Assembly (NCBI RefSeq): GCF_007829875.1
Contig: NZ_VIWV01000001.1
Span: 8,072,001 to 8,136,000, forward strand
From: Streptomyces capillispiralis
GTDB taxonomy: Bacteria; Actinomycetota; Actinomycetes; Streptomycetales; Streptomycetaceae
DNA: 64,000 nucleotides
Direction of reading: 5' to 3'
Shown piece by piece: positions 1-9,117 of the stretch (positions within the stretch are counted from its first letter, which is position 1; the number at the start of each line of letters is the position of its first letter). The position numbers and the translations under genes are program-made. The notes under the pieces were generated by a model. That model saw nothing but the letters and a program-made list of their open reading frames with translations. It did no database searches and was not told where the DNA came from.

Positions 1-2
1 AC

Positions 3-401
3 GGAGTCGAATGGCCAGGACAGGGTGAGATCGACATCTGCGAGGTGGTCGGAGGCGAACCGCGGACGGTGTACGGCACCGCCCATGGGCCGACCTACTA
101 CAACGAGGACGGGATCGGCGAAACCGCCACCCTGACCGCCGACGCCTCGGCGGCCTTCCACACCTACGCGGTCGACAAGCAGCCGCACCGCATCACCTGG
201 TCCGTCGACGGCAAGCCGTACTTCACCCTGACCCCGTCGAAGCTCCCCTCACCACGCGACTGGGTCTTCGAACAGGACATGCACCTGCTGCTCAACGTCG
301 CCGTCGGAGGCGACTGGCCGGGCCCGCCCGACGCCTCGACGCCGTCCCCCTCGACGATGACCGTCGACTACGTCCGCTTCTACGGCGAGGGCCACGCCTG
401 A
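3..401 (+). CDS. Glycoside hydrolase family 16 (beta-glucanase-like), C-terminal part
   Basis: The reading frame enters from the left edge, so only the last 132 codons are present. Residues GEIDICEV near the edge match the GH16 catalytic signature E-[IL]-D-[IL]-x-E, where the two glutamates are nucleophile and acid/base. Downstream, WSVDGK and a closing VDYVRFY segment are usual for the jelly-roll of secreted bacterial endo-beta-1,3-glucanases or related polysaccharide hydrolases. The substrate cannot be read from this part. No carbohydrate-binding module follows the catalytic domain. The gene is partial because of the window, not visibly broken. Confidence 0.85.
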   Translation, partial: GVEWPGQGEIDICEVVGGEPRTVYGTAHGPTYYNEDGIGETATLTADASAAFHTYAVDKQPHRITWSVDGKPYFTLTPSKLPSPRDWVFEQDMHLLLNVAVGGDWPGPPDASTPSPSTMTVDYVRFYGEGHA

Positions 402-576
402 AAGCCCGAGGACCCGCCGTACCGGCGTGAGAGGTCATTGTCGCCCGACGTTCCATCCAGTAATCAGCTGTTCAGGCTGCGGTGTCGGGTCGCGCCAGGA
501 TGAGCCGTTCACGCCGACGCGGCGGCGGGCTACCGCGCAGTGCCGTGGCTGCTTGCGATGCCACAGCGGCACGCCG

Positions 577-756
577 ACCGGCTGTCAGTGGGCCTATCTC
601 CCGCACGACCTGCCACAGAAGAGCGCGACGTACTACTACTTCGCCGCCTGGCGTGACGACGGGACCGACCAGGTGATCCATGAACTCCTGCGATGCCAGG
701 TCCGCGAGCGGGCCCGGCGATTGGAGGACCCAACCCTGGTGGTGCTGGACACCCAA
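577..756 (+). pseudogene. IS5-type transposase remnant
   Basis: About 60 codons read WAYLPHDLPQKSATYYYF followed by AWRDDGTDQVIH and ending LVVLDTQ. This is the N-terminal helical region and first catalytic Asp of IS5-family DDE transposases common in Streptomyces. No start, no remaining catalytic residues and no inverted repeats were found, so it is a dead fragment. Confidence 0.6.
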
Positions 757-767
757 AGTGAGGGACG

Positions 768-1442
768 TCAGCCCACGCACCTCCTCTCGAAAGTTGTCAG
801 TGTCTGCGGGGGACCGTCACAGACCAGGCTGGTCAGCGGGCCGTGGGTGCGCCAGCCCAGGGACTCGTACAGGGCCTGTCCCTCGGTCGTCGCGGCCAGC
901 ACAGCAGTCGAGGAGCCGGCGGCAACGGTGGCGTTCTCAAGCGTCCGCATGACGAGGCCGCCAAGTCCCCTACGGCGGTGGGCCGGAGATGTCTCGACCT
1001 GGTCGACGACGGCAGTGCGCCCGGGGCTGGGCACGGCGACCTGGCCACGGGCGGCGAACTCGCCGTCCTCGGTCAGAACGAGAACCCGTGTGACGCCGCC
1101 CCGCGCCCAGGTGCGCACCTGGTACCCCTCGGGAGCTTCGGCGGCGGTCGGGTGCAGCGGTGCCGACATCAGAAAGCCGTCGTCGTCGAAGCGCCAGCCG
1201 GGCGCCACCCACGGGGCGACAGTCTGCGGCGGCAAGAAAAGCTTGAGCCAGGTGCCCGGGGCGGTGGCAGTCTCGGTAAGTTTGCGGACCAGCGACTCGT
1301 TGGCATCAGGCAGCACGTGCCGGGTGACCTGGCCGGTCAGTCCCACGACGACGGTGAGGCCCCAGGCTTCGGCCACTGGCGGCGCGGCTCCGCGTGAGAC
1401 GACCCAGCCCTCCACCCATGAACGTACGAGTTCGGCGTCCAC
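768..1442 (-). CDS. GNAT family N-acetyltransferase
   Basis: A 224-residue protein if it starts at the GTG at 1440-1442, which has GGAGGG six bases upstream. An ATG at 1472 in the same frame has no such site. The C-terminal half holds the acetyl-CoA binding signature VETSPAHRRRGLGGLVM (R-x-x-G-x-G/A type) followed by a Glu-Gly-x-ALYESLGW strand-helix, as in GNAT enzymes. The N-terminal 100 residues are a less conserved extension. It probably acetylates an amine on a small molecule or protein; substrate unknown. It stands alone, next to a transposase relic at its 3' end. Confidence 0.75.
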   Translation of the reverse strand: MDAELVRSWVEGWVVSRGAAPPVAEAWGLTVVVGLTGQVTRHVLPDANESLVRKLTETATAPGTWLKLFLPPQTVAPWVAPGWRFDDDGFLMSAPLHPTAAEAPEGYQVRTWARGGVTRVLVLTEDGEFAARGQVAVPSPGRTAVVDQVETSPAHRRRGLGGLVMRTLENATVAAGSSTAVLAATTEGQALYESLGWRTHGPLTSLVCDGPPQTLTTFERRCVG

Positions 1443-1547
1443 GCGGATCCCTCCGTAATAAGTGGAGAACATGACTGCACATTACGCGGGCGGCTCTGCC
1501 GGGAAGTAGTAGTCGGCGACGCCCTGAACAGTTGTCCTGCCCCACCC

Positions 1548-1988
1548 TCACCCGGAAAGGGATATCTGCTCGCGATCCGACCTCTCGGTTCGGTGTCGGA
1601 CGACGATCAGGCCCCCGGCGTAGGCAAGGCAGCCAAGCGCCAGTGCGGGGAGTGCGACAAGGACCGGGTTCACCCAGGCCGGCACCAGGTCGTAGCCCGC
1701 GTGACACTTGTCGTGCAGCGGGAACCAGCGCGTGTACTCCTCGAAGTTCGCCCTGCGGTACGCCCGGTCATAGCTTTCGCCTGCTCGATGACATGCCTCC
1801 TCGGGGTCCAGCGACGCCCCGGCCAGAGACCCCACGAGGTAGGTGACGCCCGCGCACAGCAACAGGAGCAGCGCGCTTGAGGCGAACCAGGCGGGGCTGT
1901 GCCGCCACGACCCGGAGAACAGCGGACGGCTCCACAACCACGCACCGAGGAGGACAGACGAGAGAATCGCGATGAGTATGACGACCAT
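1548..1988 (-). CDS. Small membrane protein, hypothetical
   Basis: A 146-residue protein with three likely membrane helices: residues about 1-20, 33-55 and 106-130. Between the second and third lies a roughly 45-residue polar loop with two cysteines (ACHRAGESYDRAY and HDKCHAGYD), probably a periplasm-side disulphide. The start ATG has weak ribosome-site sequence. I recognise no family function. It is monocistronic, in the same direction as the acetyltransferase gene about 100 bases downstream. Confidence 0.6.
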   Translation of the reverse strand: MVVILIAILSSVLLGAWLWSRPLFSGSWRHSPAWFASSALLLLLCAGVTYLVGSLAGASLDPEEACHRAGESYDRAYRRANFEEYTRWFPLHDKCHAGYDLVPAWVNPVLVALPALALGCLAYAGGLIVVRHRTERSDREQISLSG

Positions 1989-2505
1989 GTGTCAACTCTG
2001 CACCTGACCAACGACCCTGTCGCTCGCAGGGGTAGCGCAGGTAGGCGGCGGTTGGCCTCGTGTGTGGAGTGGGTCCGGGCTCGTTGGAGGTTGTGCCAGC
2101 GGGAAAGTGTCAGTGCGCCTGTGCGACCGGACAGAATGCGCGGCTGTGCCTGTGCCTGTGCGTGTTCCCGTGCCCGGCCGGAGCTGTGTGAGGGGGCTGG
2201 CCGCGGGTATACGGAGACCGGCTGCGGGGTGGAACGCGAGGGCTGCGCGTACTGGTGAAGGGTACGCGCAGCCCTCGCCTGTGTTCCGGTCCTCAGGAGG
2301 CGGAGCCCGCGGCGGTAAGGGAATGGCCTCCACGGGGCGGCAGGCCGTCCTGCCGGGCACGGCTGCTGGGGGAGTGAGGCTTGGCTCGCGGCAAGTGCGT
2401 CATGTGCAACGACCGCCCACGGCTGTCAGCGCCGCCGTGATCAATGTGCTCGAGGGCACGGGGACAGTGGTCGACTGTCTTGTGATGATCGACGGCTCGG
2501 CCGGT
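1989..2505. other. Intergenic region with repeat tract and hairpin
   Basis: No supported gene. The stretch contains a short imperfect tandem tract of ctgtgc units around 2143-2163 and a long perfect hairpin at 2236-2278 (listed separately). Open frames here show no recognisable protein similarity. Confidence 0.5.
2236..2278. terminator. Perfect 17-bp stem hairpin
   Basis: gcgagggctgcgcgtac at 2236-2252 is exactly complementary to 2262-2278, with a 9-base loop. It lies between two minus-strand genes and carries no T-run, as is usual for Streptomyces terminators. It lies about 230 bases past the stop of the acetyltransferase gene at 2506 and could end its transcript. Confidence 0.5.
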
Positions 2506-3039
2506 TCATGCCCGGAACTCGGTGAGATCGATGGCGTGAACGCGCAGTGGGTAGCCGTACACCGGGTGTGTCGTCTCCCGCTCGGGCACCATGCCGAGCT
2601 TGCGGATGACGTTCTCGGAGGCGTTGTCCCCCACCCGGTTGATGCTGATGACGCGGTCCAGGCCGCGGTCCTGGAGCGCGAACTCCAGTGTGGCGTGCGC
2701 GGCTTCGGATGCGTATCCCTGGCCCCAGAACTGTGAGCCGAGCCGCCAGCTGATCGCCACGGCGGGCATCACCTCCGGCAGGAACTCGGGCACGGTCAGC
2801 CCCGTGAAGCCGATCAGTTCGCCCGAGGCCAGCAGCTCGACGGCGAAGAGTCCGAAGCCCTCCTCGTCCCACTCCTCCTCCCATCGCTCGATGGCCTCGG
2901 CCGTGTGGTCCAAGTCGCGCACCGAGCCGTCGTCGACCCAGCGCATAACCCGTGGGTCCGCGTTGATGTCCGCCATCGGCGCGAGGTCGTCGTCGTGCCA
3001 GCCACGGAGGAGAAGACGGGGTGTGCGGATTTCGGTCAT
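2506..3039 (-). CDS. RimJ/RimL-like GNAT acetyltransferase
   Basis: A 177-residue protein opening TEIRTPRLLLRGW, the characteristic first strand of RimJ/RimL-type acetyltransferases (acetyltransf_3). A core acetyl-CoA loop FWGQGYASEAAHATLEFAL and an asparagine pair, INRVGDNASENVIRKLGM, complete the fold. These enzymes acetylate N-termini of proteins or small amines. The length is normal and no domain is missing. There is no partner gene in the same operon; the hairpin at 2236-2278 lies downstream. Confidence 0.8.
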   Translation of the reverse strand: MTEIRTPRLLLRGWHDDDLAPMADINADPRVMRWVDDGSVRDLDHTAEAIERWEEEWDEEGFGLFAVELLASGELIGFTGLTVPEFLPEVMPAVAISWRLGSQFWGQGYASEAAHATLEFALQDRGLDRVISINRVGDNASENVIRKLGMVPERETTHPVYGYPLRVHAIDLTEFRA

Positions 3040-3407
3040 GTGCCCATCCTGTCGAAGGCAAGCGCCGTACCGTTAATCCGGTGCTCGCCCGCGCTGCCGC
3101 TCCGGAACCACAACGCGGAAGGCCGCACGCGGAAGGCCGCACGCGGCAGCCGCCTGCACCGCACATCGTGACGGGAAACGTCTGGCCGCCGGCCGGCCAG
3201 ACGACATGCCTCTCGTCAGCGAGGTCAAGAGGCGGAAGCAATCCAGCGACAGCCTGCCGCAGCACCAGAACCGATCACGGCTTCGCAGGCACAGCCGTAT
3301 CCAAGAATCCCCATCACCTGACCACGTCCAACGGAAAGGCACCGGTCGCTGAGACTCGCGCACCGTCATGACCTCGTCACCGCCACTGTGTAAAGTGGCC
3401 TCACCGA
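3040..3407. other. Intergenic region before the tRNA
   Basis: No supported gene. A 14-bp unit gcggaaggccgcac occurs twice in direct tandem at 3115-3128 and 3129-3142. Confidence 0.45.
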
Positions 3408-3481
3408 CGCGGGGTGGAGCAGCTCGGTAGCTCGCTGGGCTCATAACCCAGAGGTCGCAGGTTCAAATCCTGTCCCCGCTA
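3408..3481 (+). tRNA. Initiator tRNA-Met (CAU)
   Basis: The sequence folds as a cloverleaf with anticodon CAT. It has the two hallmarks of a bacterial initiator: three consecutive G-C pairs at the bottom of the anticodon stem (CTGGG / CCCAG) and an unpaired first position (C1 opposite T72). The T-loop GGTTCAAATCC is canonical. The 3' CCA is not encoded. Discriminator base is A. Confidence 0.93.
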
Positions 3482-3486
3482 CTGAC

Positions 3487-3518
3487 CGAAGGGCCCGGAT
3501 CCTCATCCGGGCCCTTCG
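3487..3518 (+). terminator. Terminator of the tRNA-Met gene
   Basis: A perfect 14-bp stem (3487-3500 with 3505-3518) closed by a CCTC tetraloop starts six bases after the tRNA 3' end. GC-rich, no U-run, as is common in actinobacteria. Confidence 0.8.
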
Positions 3519-3935
3519 CCGTATCCGCATCCGCCACGTCCAGGAGGCCAGGGAAGCTCCCCTACGTCAGAGGGGCCGACGTTGTCTGAGGAGCCGTTCA
3601 CGTGCTCCGAACGCTCGGCGGGCCAGCGTTCGAAAGCGTGTCGGCCCAGCTCACCGCACACCGGGCACGTCAATGCGAACCGGCCGGCCCCGGCGTCACC
3701 CTTTTCAAGGCGCCAACGACGTCCTCGCCTCCTCCCGGCGCAGCTGACCGACCCTCCCCGCGAGCTACGGTCACTGCGGCGTCGGCGGAGGCCAGAGGAG
3801 GCGGCCCGGCCGTACCGGGCCCGGGCCGCGCCGCGCTCAGCCCGTGCGGGCGCCCGATCTGCCGCCAGGGTCGTACCGCCGCACTGTCAGACCCCGCACC
3901 TAGGCTGTGACTGAAATCGATCAAGGAGCAGGACA
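3519..3935. other. Intergenic region
   Basis: No convincing gene. One minus-strand frame carries a CPVC zinc-knuckle-like pair at 3656-3667 with reasonable codon bias, but no start or family could be defined. A ribosome site aaggag at 3923-3928 serves the following gene. Confidence 0.35.
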
Positions 3936-5693
3936 GTGCGAATAGAGCGTCACCAGGTGGGCCAGGCGGCCCTGTCGGCAGCGCGCGAGGACTTCACCAA
4001 CCGGATCGGGCGCCAGGTGCACTCCATGTCGAGGGGCGGCCGGATGGCGACCCACGCATGGCAGTCGATCGCGGAGGAGTTCCTCGACTACCTGGGCGCC
4101 CTCTCCCTCGAGACACCCGACCTCGACTCCCCGGAGGCCAAGGCCGCCCTCAAGGACGCCTCCGAAGCCGCGGCCGGTGCCGTCGCCTACGCGGCGTACC
4201 ACCCGCACTGCACGTTCAACGTCTTCCTGGAGTACGTGAACTTCGGCATGAGCTACGACCCGGGTGACGACGCCCCTGAGGAGAGGGTCACGCCGGGGGA
4301 CTGGATCGATGCGCTGTGCCTGGCGGTGCTCCGGGACAAGGCCAAGTGGCACGGTGAGGCCTTCCACTTCGCCCGGCAGAAGTTCGCCGAGCAGGCCGAG
4401 GGAACGCCGCTTGGCGAGCTCGCCACAGGCCTGACGGCCGTGGTCCTGGACGACACGGGCGACGACGAGGAATACCCGCCGAGCGCGCGGGCCAAGCTCG
4501 CCGCCGTCGACGCGGCCCTGGACCGGATCCGGGTCCGCGGTGAGGAGACGGGTGAGCCTCTGCTGGACCAGCTGAACAGCGCGGCGCTGCGGACACTGCG
4601 GGCCCTGGCCGCCGAGGACAAGGAGGCGTTCGACAGCGCCCTGGCGGGCCTGCTGGCCCGGGAGTCCACCCTGCACGGGCCCAAGGCTTCCCCGAGCAGC
4701 CTTCTCCCGCTCGTCCCCATCGCCTTCGCGGCGCTCGCGTACCGGACGCTGGGCTGGGCGCCGGCCGTCCGCAGCGACTACCTCCCGCACGCGCTGGTCA
4801 CCGGCTTCGAGACGAGCGGACCGCGGGTGGCGGGGTTCGGCCGGGACCGGCGGCCGGACGCTGTCGCCGCGCTCGCCGCGGGGCCGCTGGTGGTGGAACG
4901 GCCGGCCTGCGAGCGGGAGGGGATCCAGCGGATCGAGGCCATGTACGAGGAACACCTCCAGGAGGCGTTCACTCCCGTCGACGGCAAGCCCCTTCCTGTC
5001 TGGCGTCTGGGCAGCGTCCTGGAGGACCGGCAGCGCCTGTTCCGGTGGCGGTCGGGGAACCCCGGCGATATTGCGGACGCGCAGCTCGCCACGCTCCGGC
5101 TGGCCTCTCAGACGGGGGCGGCCCTGTTCCGCATCGCGCTGGCCGAGCCGGACACCGAGGTCGAGGTGTCCATCGGCGGCCGCACCCTGCGCTACCCGGC
5201 CCAGCGGGGGAGGGAAGCCGGCGCCGGGTACTGGCAGATGGCCGTCGCCTTCGCCCTGATCACCGGCGTGCGCGAGGACCTCGCCCCGCTGGTGCTCACC
5301 GGCCCTGCCTTCGCCGGCCCGGACGGCTCCGCGTATGCAGCGTACCGCGAGGCCCTCCACGCCTACCTGAAGGGCGCCGAGCCCGAAGTGGCCGCACAGC
5401 GGGCGCTGCACGAGGCGGAGAAGGCCGAGGACTGGGGCTTCGCGATGCCGCCGGCCGTACTGCTGTCGCAGCTCGTGGAAGGCGACGAGGAGAGCTTCAA
5501 CCTGGCCCTGGCCGACGCGCTCGAAGCCCACCGCGCCTACTACGAGGTCGCCGACCGCGCCGACGGCCCCGAAGTCTCCGTCGACCTCGACGTCCTCGCG
5601 CTCGCCTGCCACGCCCGTCGCCGCGGCTGGACCATCCGCGTGGAGTCCCCCTACCTGCCGCAGTACCTCCTGGCGGCCGCCGAACCCTTCTAG
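3936..5693 (+). CDS. Imm49 family immunity protein
   Basis: A 585-residue, mostly helical, cytoplasmic protein starting at GTG with aaggag seven bases upstream. The N-terminus (ERHQVGQAALSAAREDF, then a GRQVHSMSRGG segment) and the overall alpha-helical repeat character match Imm49 proteins, which neutralise polymorphic toxins in contact-dependent or secreted-toxin systems. No toxin gene with a delivery domain lies nearby, so in this window it is an orphan antitoxin that may protect against toxins from siblings. It sits just after an initiator tRNA gene. The family assignment rests on recognising sequence character, not on a profile search. Confidence 0.7.
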   Translation: MRIERHQVGQAALSAAREDFTNRIGRQVHSMSRGGRMATHAWQSIAEEFLDYLGALSLETPDLDSPEAKAALKDASEAAAGAVAYAAYHPHCTFNVFLEYVNFGMSYDPGDDAPEERVTPGDWIDALCLAVLRDKAKWHGEAFHFARQKFAEQAEGTPLGELATGLTAVVLDDTGDDEEYPPSARAKLAAVDAALDRIRVRGEETGEPLLDQLNSAALRTLRALAAEDKEAFDSALAGLLARESTLHGPKASPSSLLPLVPIAFAALAYRTLGWAPAVRSDYLPHALVTGFETSGPRVAGFGRDRRPDAVAALAAGPLVVERPACEREGIQRIEAMYEEHLQEAFTPVDGKPLPVWRLGSVLEDRQRLFRWRSGNPGDIADAQLATLRLASQTGAALFRIALAEPDTEVEVSIGGRTLRYPAQRGREAGAGYWQMAVAFALITGVREDLAPLVLTGPAFAGPDGSAYAAYREALHAYLKGAEPEVAAQRALHEAEKAEDWGFAMPPAVLLSQLVEGDEESFNLALADALEAHRAYYEVADRADGPEVSVDLDVLALACHARRRGWTIRVESPYLPQYLLAAAEPF

Positions 5694-5970
5694 AAGCCCC
5701 GCGAACGAGCCCGCGGACCGGGACATCGAAGCCGCCGGCACACCCGCAACCGTGCTGACAACGCCTGTGTCGTGGAAGGCCGAGGCACCGCCTTCCACGT
5801 AGATCCTTGGACACAGGGGACGCGCCTCGGGACGGCCTCGCGGCCCGAGTCGAAGCACATCTGCACGGCATTCGGCCGCTGTAGCCCTTCGGCCCTTTCC
5901 GGAAGGCCGGATTCTCCCGCGTGCGCGGGTACGAACCACGCCCCGTACCGCCGCGAAGGGAAACACCACC

Positions 5971-6189
5971 ATGGCCGACGTCCAGCACCGAGCTCACCTG
6001 ACCTGGGTGGAGGGCCCGCAGATGCATCTCACTGTCCTCGCCGACGAACGCGCCGGCGAGGACGACCCGAACCCCGCCTCCGAGGGGTACTGGGAAGCCG
6101 ACGGGGGAGTTCGGCCCCTTGGCATGTGCCGCAGCGCAGTTTTCGCACGGCGTCGTCAGGCGTCGTCCGCCGCCGACTTCCACCACTAG
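5971..6189 (+). CDS. Small hypothetical protein, possibly truncated
   Basis: 72 codons from an ATG with gaaggg upstream. The first 45 residues (MADVQHRAHLTWVEGPQMH onward) look protein-like, then the frame turns into Arg/Ala-rich sequence of shadow quality, suggesting a frameshift or truncation near 6100. No family recognised. Confidence 0.35.
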   Translation: MADVQHRAHLTWVEGPQMHLTVLADERAGEDDPNPASEGYWEADGGVRPLGMCRSAVFARRRQASSAADFHH

Positions 6190-6382
6190 CCCGGGCTCGG
6201 CCAACGTGACGTTCAGTTGCTCCCGGCTGCCCCATCCAGCGGAGAACGTCCAGCCTGCCACGGGTGCTCGTTCGCGGCCGGGGCCAGCGGATCGGCGAGA
6301 GCGCGGCCGGCTGTGGAGGGCATGACCTCGCGGCGGACGGCGCCGTAGGAGCGGAGCTTGCCGGTCACGATCACCCGGGCGT

Positions 6383-6736
6383 TCACGTGCACGCGGTGAT
6401 GGTGAGCTCGGTGATGCGTCCGTCGTCGTCGAGCGTGAAGGTGTGGGAGAGGTCGACGGTGCCGCCGGGGAAGTCGCCATCGAGGCGTTGGGTCACCGTC
6501 CAGCGCCGGTCTTCGTGCGGGACCGCGGTGAGGGGGGTAGTCGTGTAGGTGTACTCGGTGGAGGTCCTGTCGAGCCAGGCCCGGACCGCGTCGCGGCCGC
6601 GGTGAGTACGGCCGTCGTCGACGACCACTGGGGCGGGGCCGAAGCAGTCGGCCGCCGTGGGCACGTCGTGGCGGGTGTGGGCGTCGAGGTACGTCCGGAT
6701 GCGGACGGGCAGGCCGGGGAAGCCGTTCGGGGTCAT
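6383..6736 (-). CDS. NTF2-like / SnoaL-like domain protein
   Basis: A 117-residue protein with the cone-shaped NTF2-like pattern: an N-terminal helix with RIRTYLDAHTRHD, then strands ending SHTFTLDDDGRITELTI. Such proteins act as small isomerases, hydratases or ligand-binding domains; no catalytic residues can be named. A ggagag site precedes the ATG. The gene begins 29 bases after the stop of the upstream SDR gene, so the two are probably one operon controlled by the MerR-type operator at 7603-7629. Confidence 0.7.
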   Translation of the reverse strand: MTPNGFPGLPVRIRTYLDAHTRHDVPTAADCFGPAPVVVDDGRTHRGRDAVRAWLDRTSTEYTYTTTPLTAVPHEDRRWTVTQRLDGDFPGGTVDLSHTFTLDDDGRITELTITACT

Positions 6737-6765
6737 GCGGGTGCTCTCCTGGGTGCGGGGTGAGG

Positions 6766-7560
6766 TCAGAGGGTGGGGACGGTGCCGCCGTCGATGGTGT
6801 GTTCGGCGCCCGTGATGGCGGCGGCACGGTCGGAGACGAGGAAGGCGACCAGCTCGGCCACCTCCTCGGGGCGTGCCGGGCGGCCGAGGGGGATGCCACC
6901 GAGCGAGGCCAGCACCTGGTCCCAGGCAGCAGCCCGGTCGATGCCCTGTGCGTCGGCGATGCGGGCGACGAGGGCCGTGGTGCCCTCCGTCGAGATCGCG
7001 CCAGGAGAGACGACGTTGACCCGTACTCCGTGCGGGGCCAGTTCCCGGGCGAGGCCCTTGCTGTACGTGGTCAGCGCGGCCTTGGCGGCGGCGTAGCCGA
7101 GCGTGGCGTCGGGCAGGGGCAGCCGGCGCTGGATGGAGGAGACGTGGATGACGGCGCCCTGGCCTGCGTCCCGCATCGCCGGGAGCAGTGCGCGATCGAG
7201 GCGTACGGCGGCCAGCAGGTTGAGCGCGAGCTCGTCCTGCCAGTCGGCGTCGGTGTGGGCGGCGAACCCGCCGGCCGGCGCGTGTGAGCCGCCGAGCGTG
7301 TGCACGACGACGTCCGGGGTGCCGAGCCGGTCGCGCACAGCCGAAACCACGGTGTTGATGCCGTCCGGCGTGGTCAGGTCGGCCGTGACGAAGAGCGGGT
7401 CGGCCGCCGCGGTCGCGGGCGCCGTGCGGGCCGTCGGGAGCACGATGGCGCCGGCCGCGCGCAGGCGGGCCGTGATCGCGGCGCCGGTGCCCCGTCCGGC
7501 GCCGGTGACGACGGCGAGACGGCCTGCGAGGTCGGGGGAGACGAAAGGAGTGCTGGTCAT
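6766..7560 (-). CDS. Short-chain dehydrogenase/reductase (SDR)
   Basis: A 264-residue classical SDR. Residues about 15-25 ([13 protein letters not shown]) form the Rossmann TGxxxGxG NAD(P) site, HTLGG replaces the usual NNAG, and HVSS with YAAAKAAL gives the Ser-Tyr-Lys catalytic set. SPGAIST and a closing [10 protein letters not shown] are normal. An upstream in-frame start exists but the ATG at 7560 removes only non-conserved sequence and leaves the divergent operator free. Likely an NAD(P)-dependent alcohol/ketone oxidoreductase induced through the divergent MerR regulator. Confidence 0.85.
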   Translation of the reverse strand: MTSTPFVSPDLAGRLAVVTGAGRGTGAAITARLRAAGAIVLPTARTAPATAAADPLFVTADLTTPDGINTVVSAVRDRLGTPDVVVHTLGGSHAPAGGFAAHTDADWQDELALNLLAAVRLDRALLPAMRDAGQGAVIHVSSIQRRLPLPDATLGYAAAKAALTTYSKGLARELAPHGVRVNVVSPGAISTEGTTALVARIADAQGIDRAAAWDQVLASLGGIPLGRPARPEEVAELVAFLVSDRAAAITGAEHTIDGGTVPTL

Positions 7561-7602
7561 GTGCCGGAGCGTGCTGCCTCCCGCGGCACCCGGGTCAAGC
7601 GC

Positions 7603-7629
7603 TGCACTCTCCCCCTGGGGGAGGGTGCA
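7603..7629. promoter_or_regulatory. MerR-type operator between SDR and merR genes
   Basis: A 27-bp near-perfect palindrome with 13-bp arms around a single central T (7616), one mismatch between arms (tgcactctccccc versus the complement of ggggagggtgca plus g). It lies 11 bases before the MerR start and about 40 bases before the SDR start. This is the type of site MerR proteins bind in long-spacer promoters. Confidence 0.65.
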
Positions 7630-7639
7630 CAGTGGGAGC

Positions 7640-8455
7640 GTGTTGACGATCGGCGAATTCTCCCGGCTGACCCACCTGAGCATCCGTACGCTGCGCCGCT
7701 ACCACGAGGCCGGGCTCCTGGAGCCCGTGCACGTGGATCCGTCGAGCGGCTACCGCTACTACGACCCCGGCCAGATTCCCAGCGCACAGGTCATCTCCCG
7801 GCTGCGGGAACTCGACGTACCGCTCGCCGACGTCCGGCGGATCCTGCTCGCCCCGGACCCGACCGTGCGCGCGCACCTGGTGGGCGAGCACCTCCAGCGG
7901 CTCCAGGACCAGCTGTCGCGGACCCAGGCGGCCGTCGCGTCGCTGCGACGGCTGCTGCGCCCCGAACCGGCCGCTGTCGCCGTCGAGCTGCGCCACATGC
8001 CTGAGCGGCGTGTGGCCGCGGTGCGGGGCACGGTCACCCACGAGGAGGTGCTGTCCTGGTACGCGGGTGCGATGGCCGAGCTGGACGCCGTCATCGACGC
8101 GCCCACGGGCCCCGCGGGCGGCCTCTACGACAACGCGCTGTTCAGCGAGGGGCGCGGGGACGTGCTCGTGTACGTCCCGGTCGCCGAGCCCGTGCCGGAC
8201 CTGGGGCGCGTCCACGGCACCGAGCTGCCGCCCGCCGAGCTGGCGGTCACCGTGCACCCGGGGTCCCACGACACCATCGACGTCACCTACGGCGAGCTGG
8301 GCAGGTGGGTCGCCGACCACGCCCTCGCCGTGGCCGGGCCGGTGCGCGAGACGTACCTCGTGGGCCCGCGCGACACCCCGGCTGCCGAGGAGTGGCGTAC
8401 CGAGATCGGCTGGCCGGTGTTCCGGGTCGTCGGTGCAGGCCCCCGCCCGGTCTGA
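7640..8455 (+). CDS. MerR family regulator with effector-binding domain
   Basis: A 271-residue protein. Residues 1-70 are the MerR winged helix ([20 protein letters not shown], then [11 protein letters not shown]); a coiled coil follows ([19 protein letters not shown]); residues about 115-270 form a GyrI-like effector-binding domain, as in TipAL- or BmrR-type drug sensors. GTG at 7640 or TTG at 7643 can start it. It faces the SDR/NTF2-like operon across a palindromic operator and most likely activates that operon when bound to a small molecule. Confidence 0.82.
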   Translation: MLTIGEFSRLTHLSIRTLRRYHEAGLLEPVHVDPSSGYRYYDPGQIPSAQVISRLRELDVPLADVRRILLAPDPTVRAHLVGEHLQRLQDQLSRTQAAVASLRRLLRPEPAAVAVELRHMPERRVAAVRGTVTHEEVLSWYAGAMAELDAVIDAPTGPAGGLYDNALFSEGRGDVLVYVPVAEPVPDLGRVHGTELPPAELAVTVHPGSHDTIDVTYGELGRWVADHALAVAGPVRETYLVGPRDTPAAEEWRTEIGWPVFRVVGAGPRPV

Positions 8456-8522
8456 CTCCGGCACGGCCGGGCGGGCTCGCCGGGTCGCGCCGGCACACCG
8501 TGCCGTTAGCGCCGCCCCATGG

Positions 8523-9050
8523 TCACAGGGAGTGTCGCGGGGCGCGCAGTTTGATCCGGCCGTTCCATGTGACGTCCCCGGCCAGGGAAGGACGCGGGGA
8601 ACGGTCGAGCAGCCGCTCGAACACGACTCGTCCTTCCAAGCGCGCCAGTGCCGCGCCCAGGCAGTGGTGGGGGCCGGCCCCGAACGAGACCTGGTGGCGT
8701 GCGTCCTGTCGGTCGACGCGCAGCTGCGCGGCGTCGTGGCCGAAGTGCCGCTCGTCCCGGTTGGCCGAGCCGAGCAGTGCCATGACGAACGAGCCTGCCG
8801 GGATCTCGACGCCGCTCAGAACGGTCGGCTCCAACGTGACACGACCGCTCGCCTGAACAGGGCTGTCGTAGCGAAGGTTCTGGGGTCCCAGGGCCGGTCA
8901 CGTTTCGCAGCTCAACGGAGGCGCCTGAGCGCAGCAACGTCGATACGTCGTCGTAGGTGGACGCCACCCAGAAGCCGAGCGGGTGCTCATGTACGGGGGC
9001 GCTCCGTCGTATGCGCGCGTACTGCGGGGCCGGTGGTCCGTCCGTGCGGT
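8523..9050 (-). pseudogene. Cytochrome P450 relic with internal deletion
   Basis: Two P450 pieces in different frames. The 5' piece reads APVHEHPLGFWVASTYDDV, the usual N-terminal strand. The 3' piece reads LRYDSPVQ, then IPAGSFVMALLGSANRDE, and the haem loop FGAGPHHCLGAALARLE. The roughly 200 residues between them (including the I-helix and ExxR) are missing and the frame changes around 8880-8920. It cannot give an active enzyme. Confidence 0.7.
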
Positions 9051-9117
9051 GCCTTGCGGATAGTTGGGGCCGGCGGCCCGGAAGATGGAGCCGTTGGCGG
9101 CCGGTGTGGGGGTGTCG

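Noticed and set aside
3408-3518. Possible mobile-element attachment site at the tRNA 3' end
   Set aside because: No second copy of the tRNA 3' sequence and no integrase gene were seen in the window.
3921-5972. A 683-codon minus-strand open frame opposite the Imm49 gene
   Set aside because: Its composition is the antisense of a well-coded gene (Arg/Gly/Val/Leu-rich, no motifs); the plus-strand frame has a ribosome site and family features.
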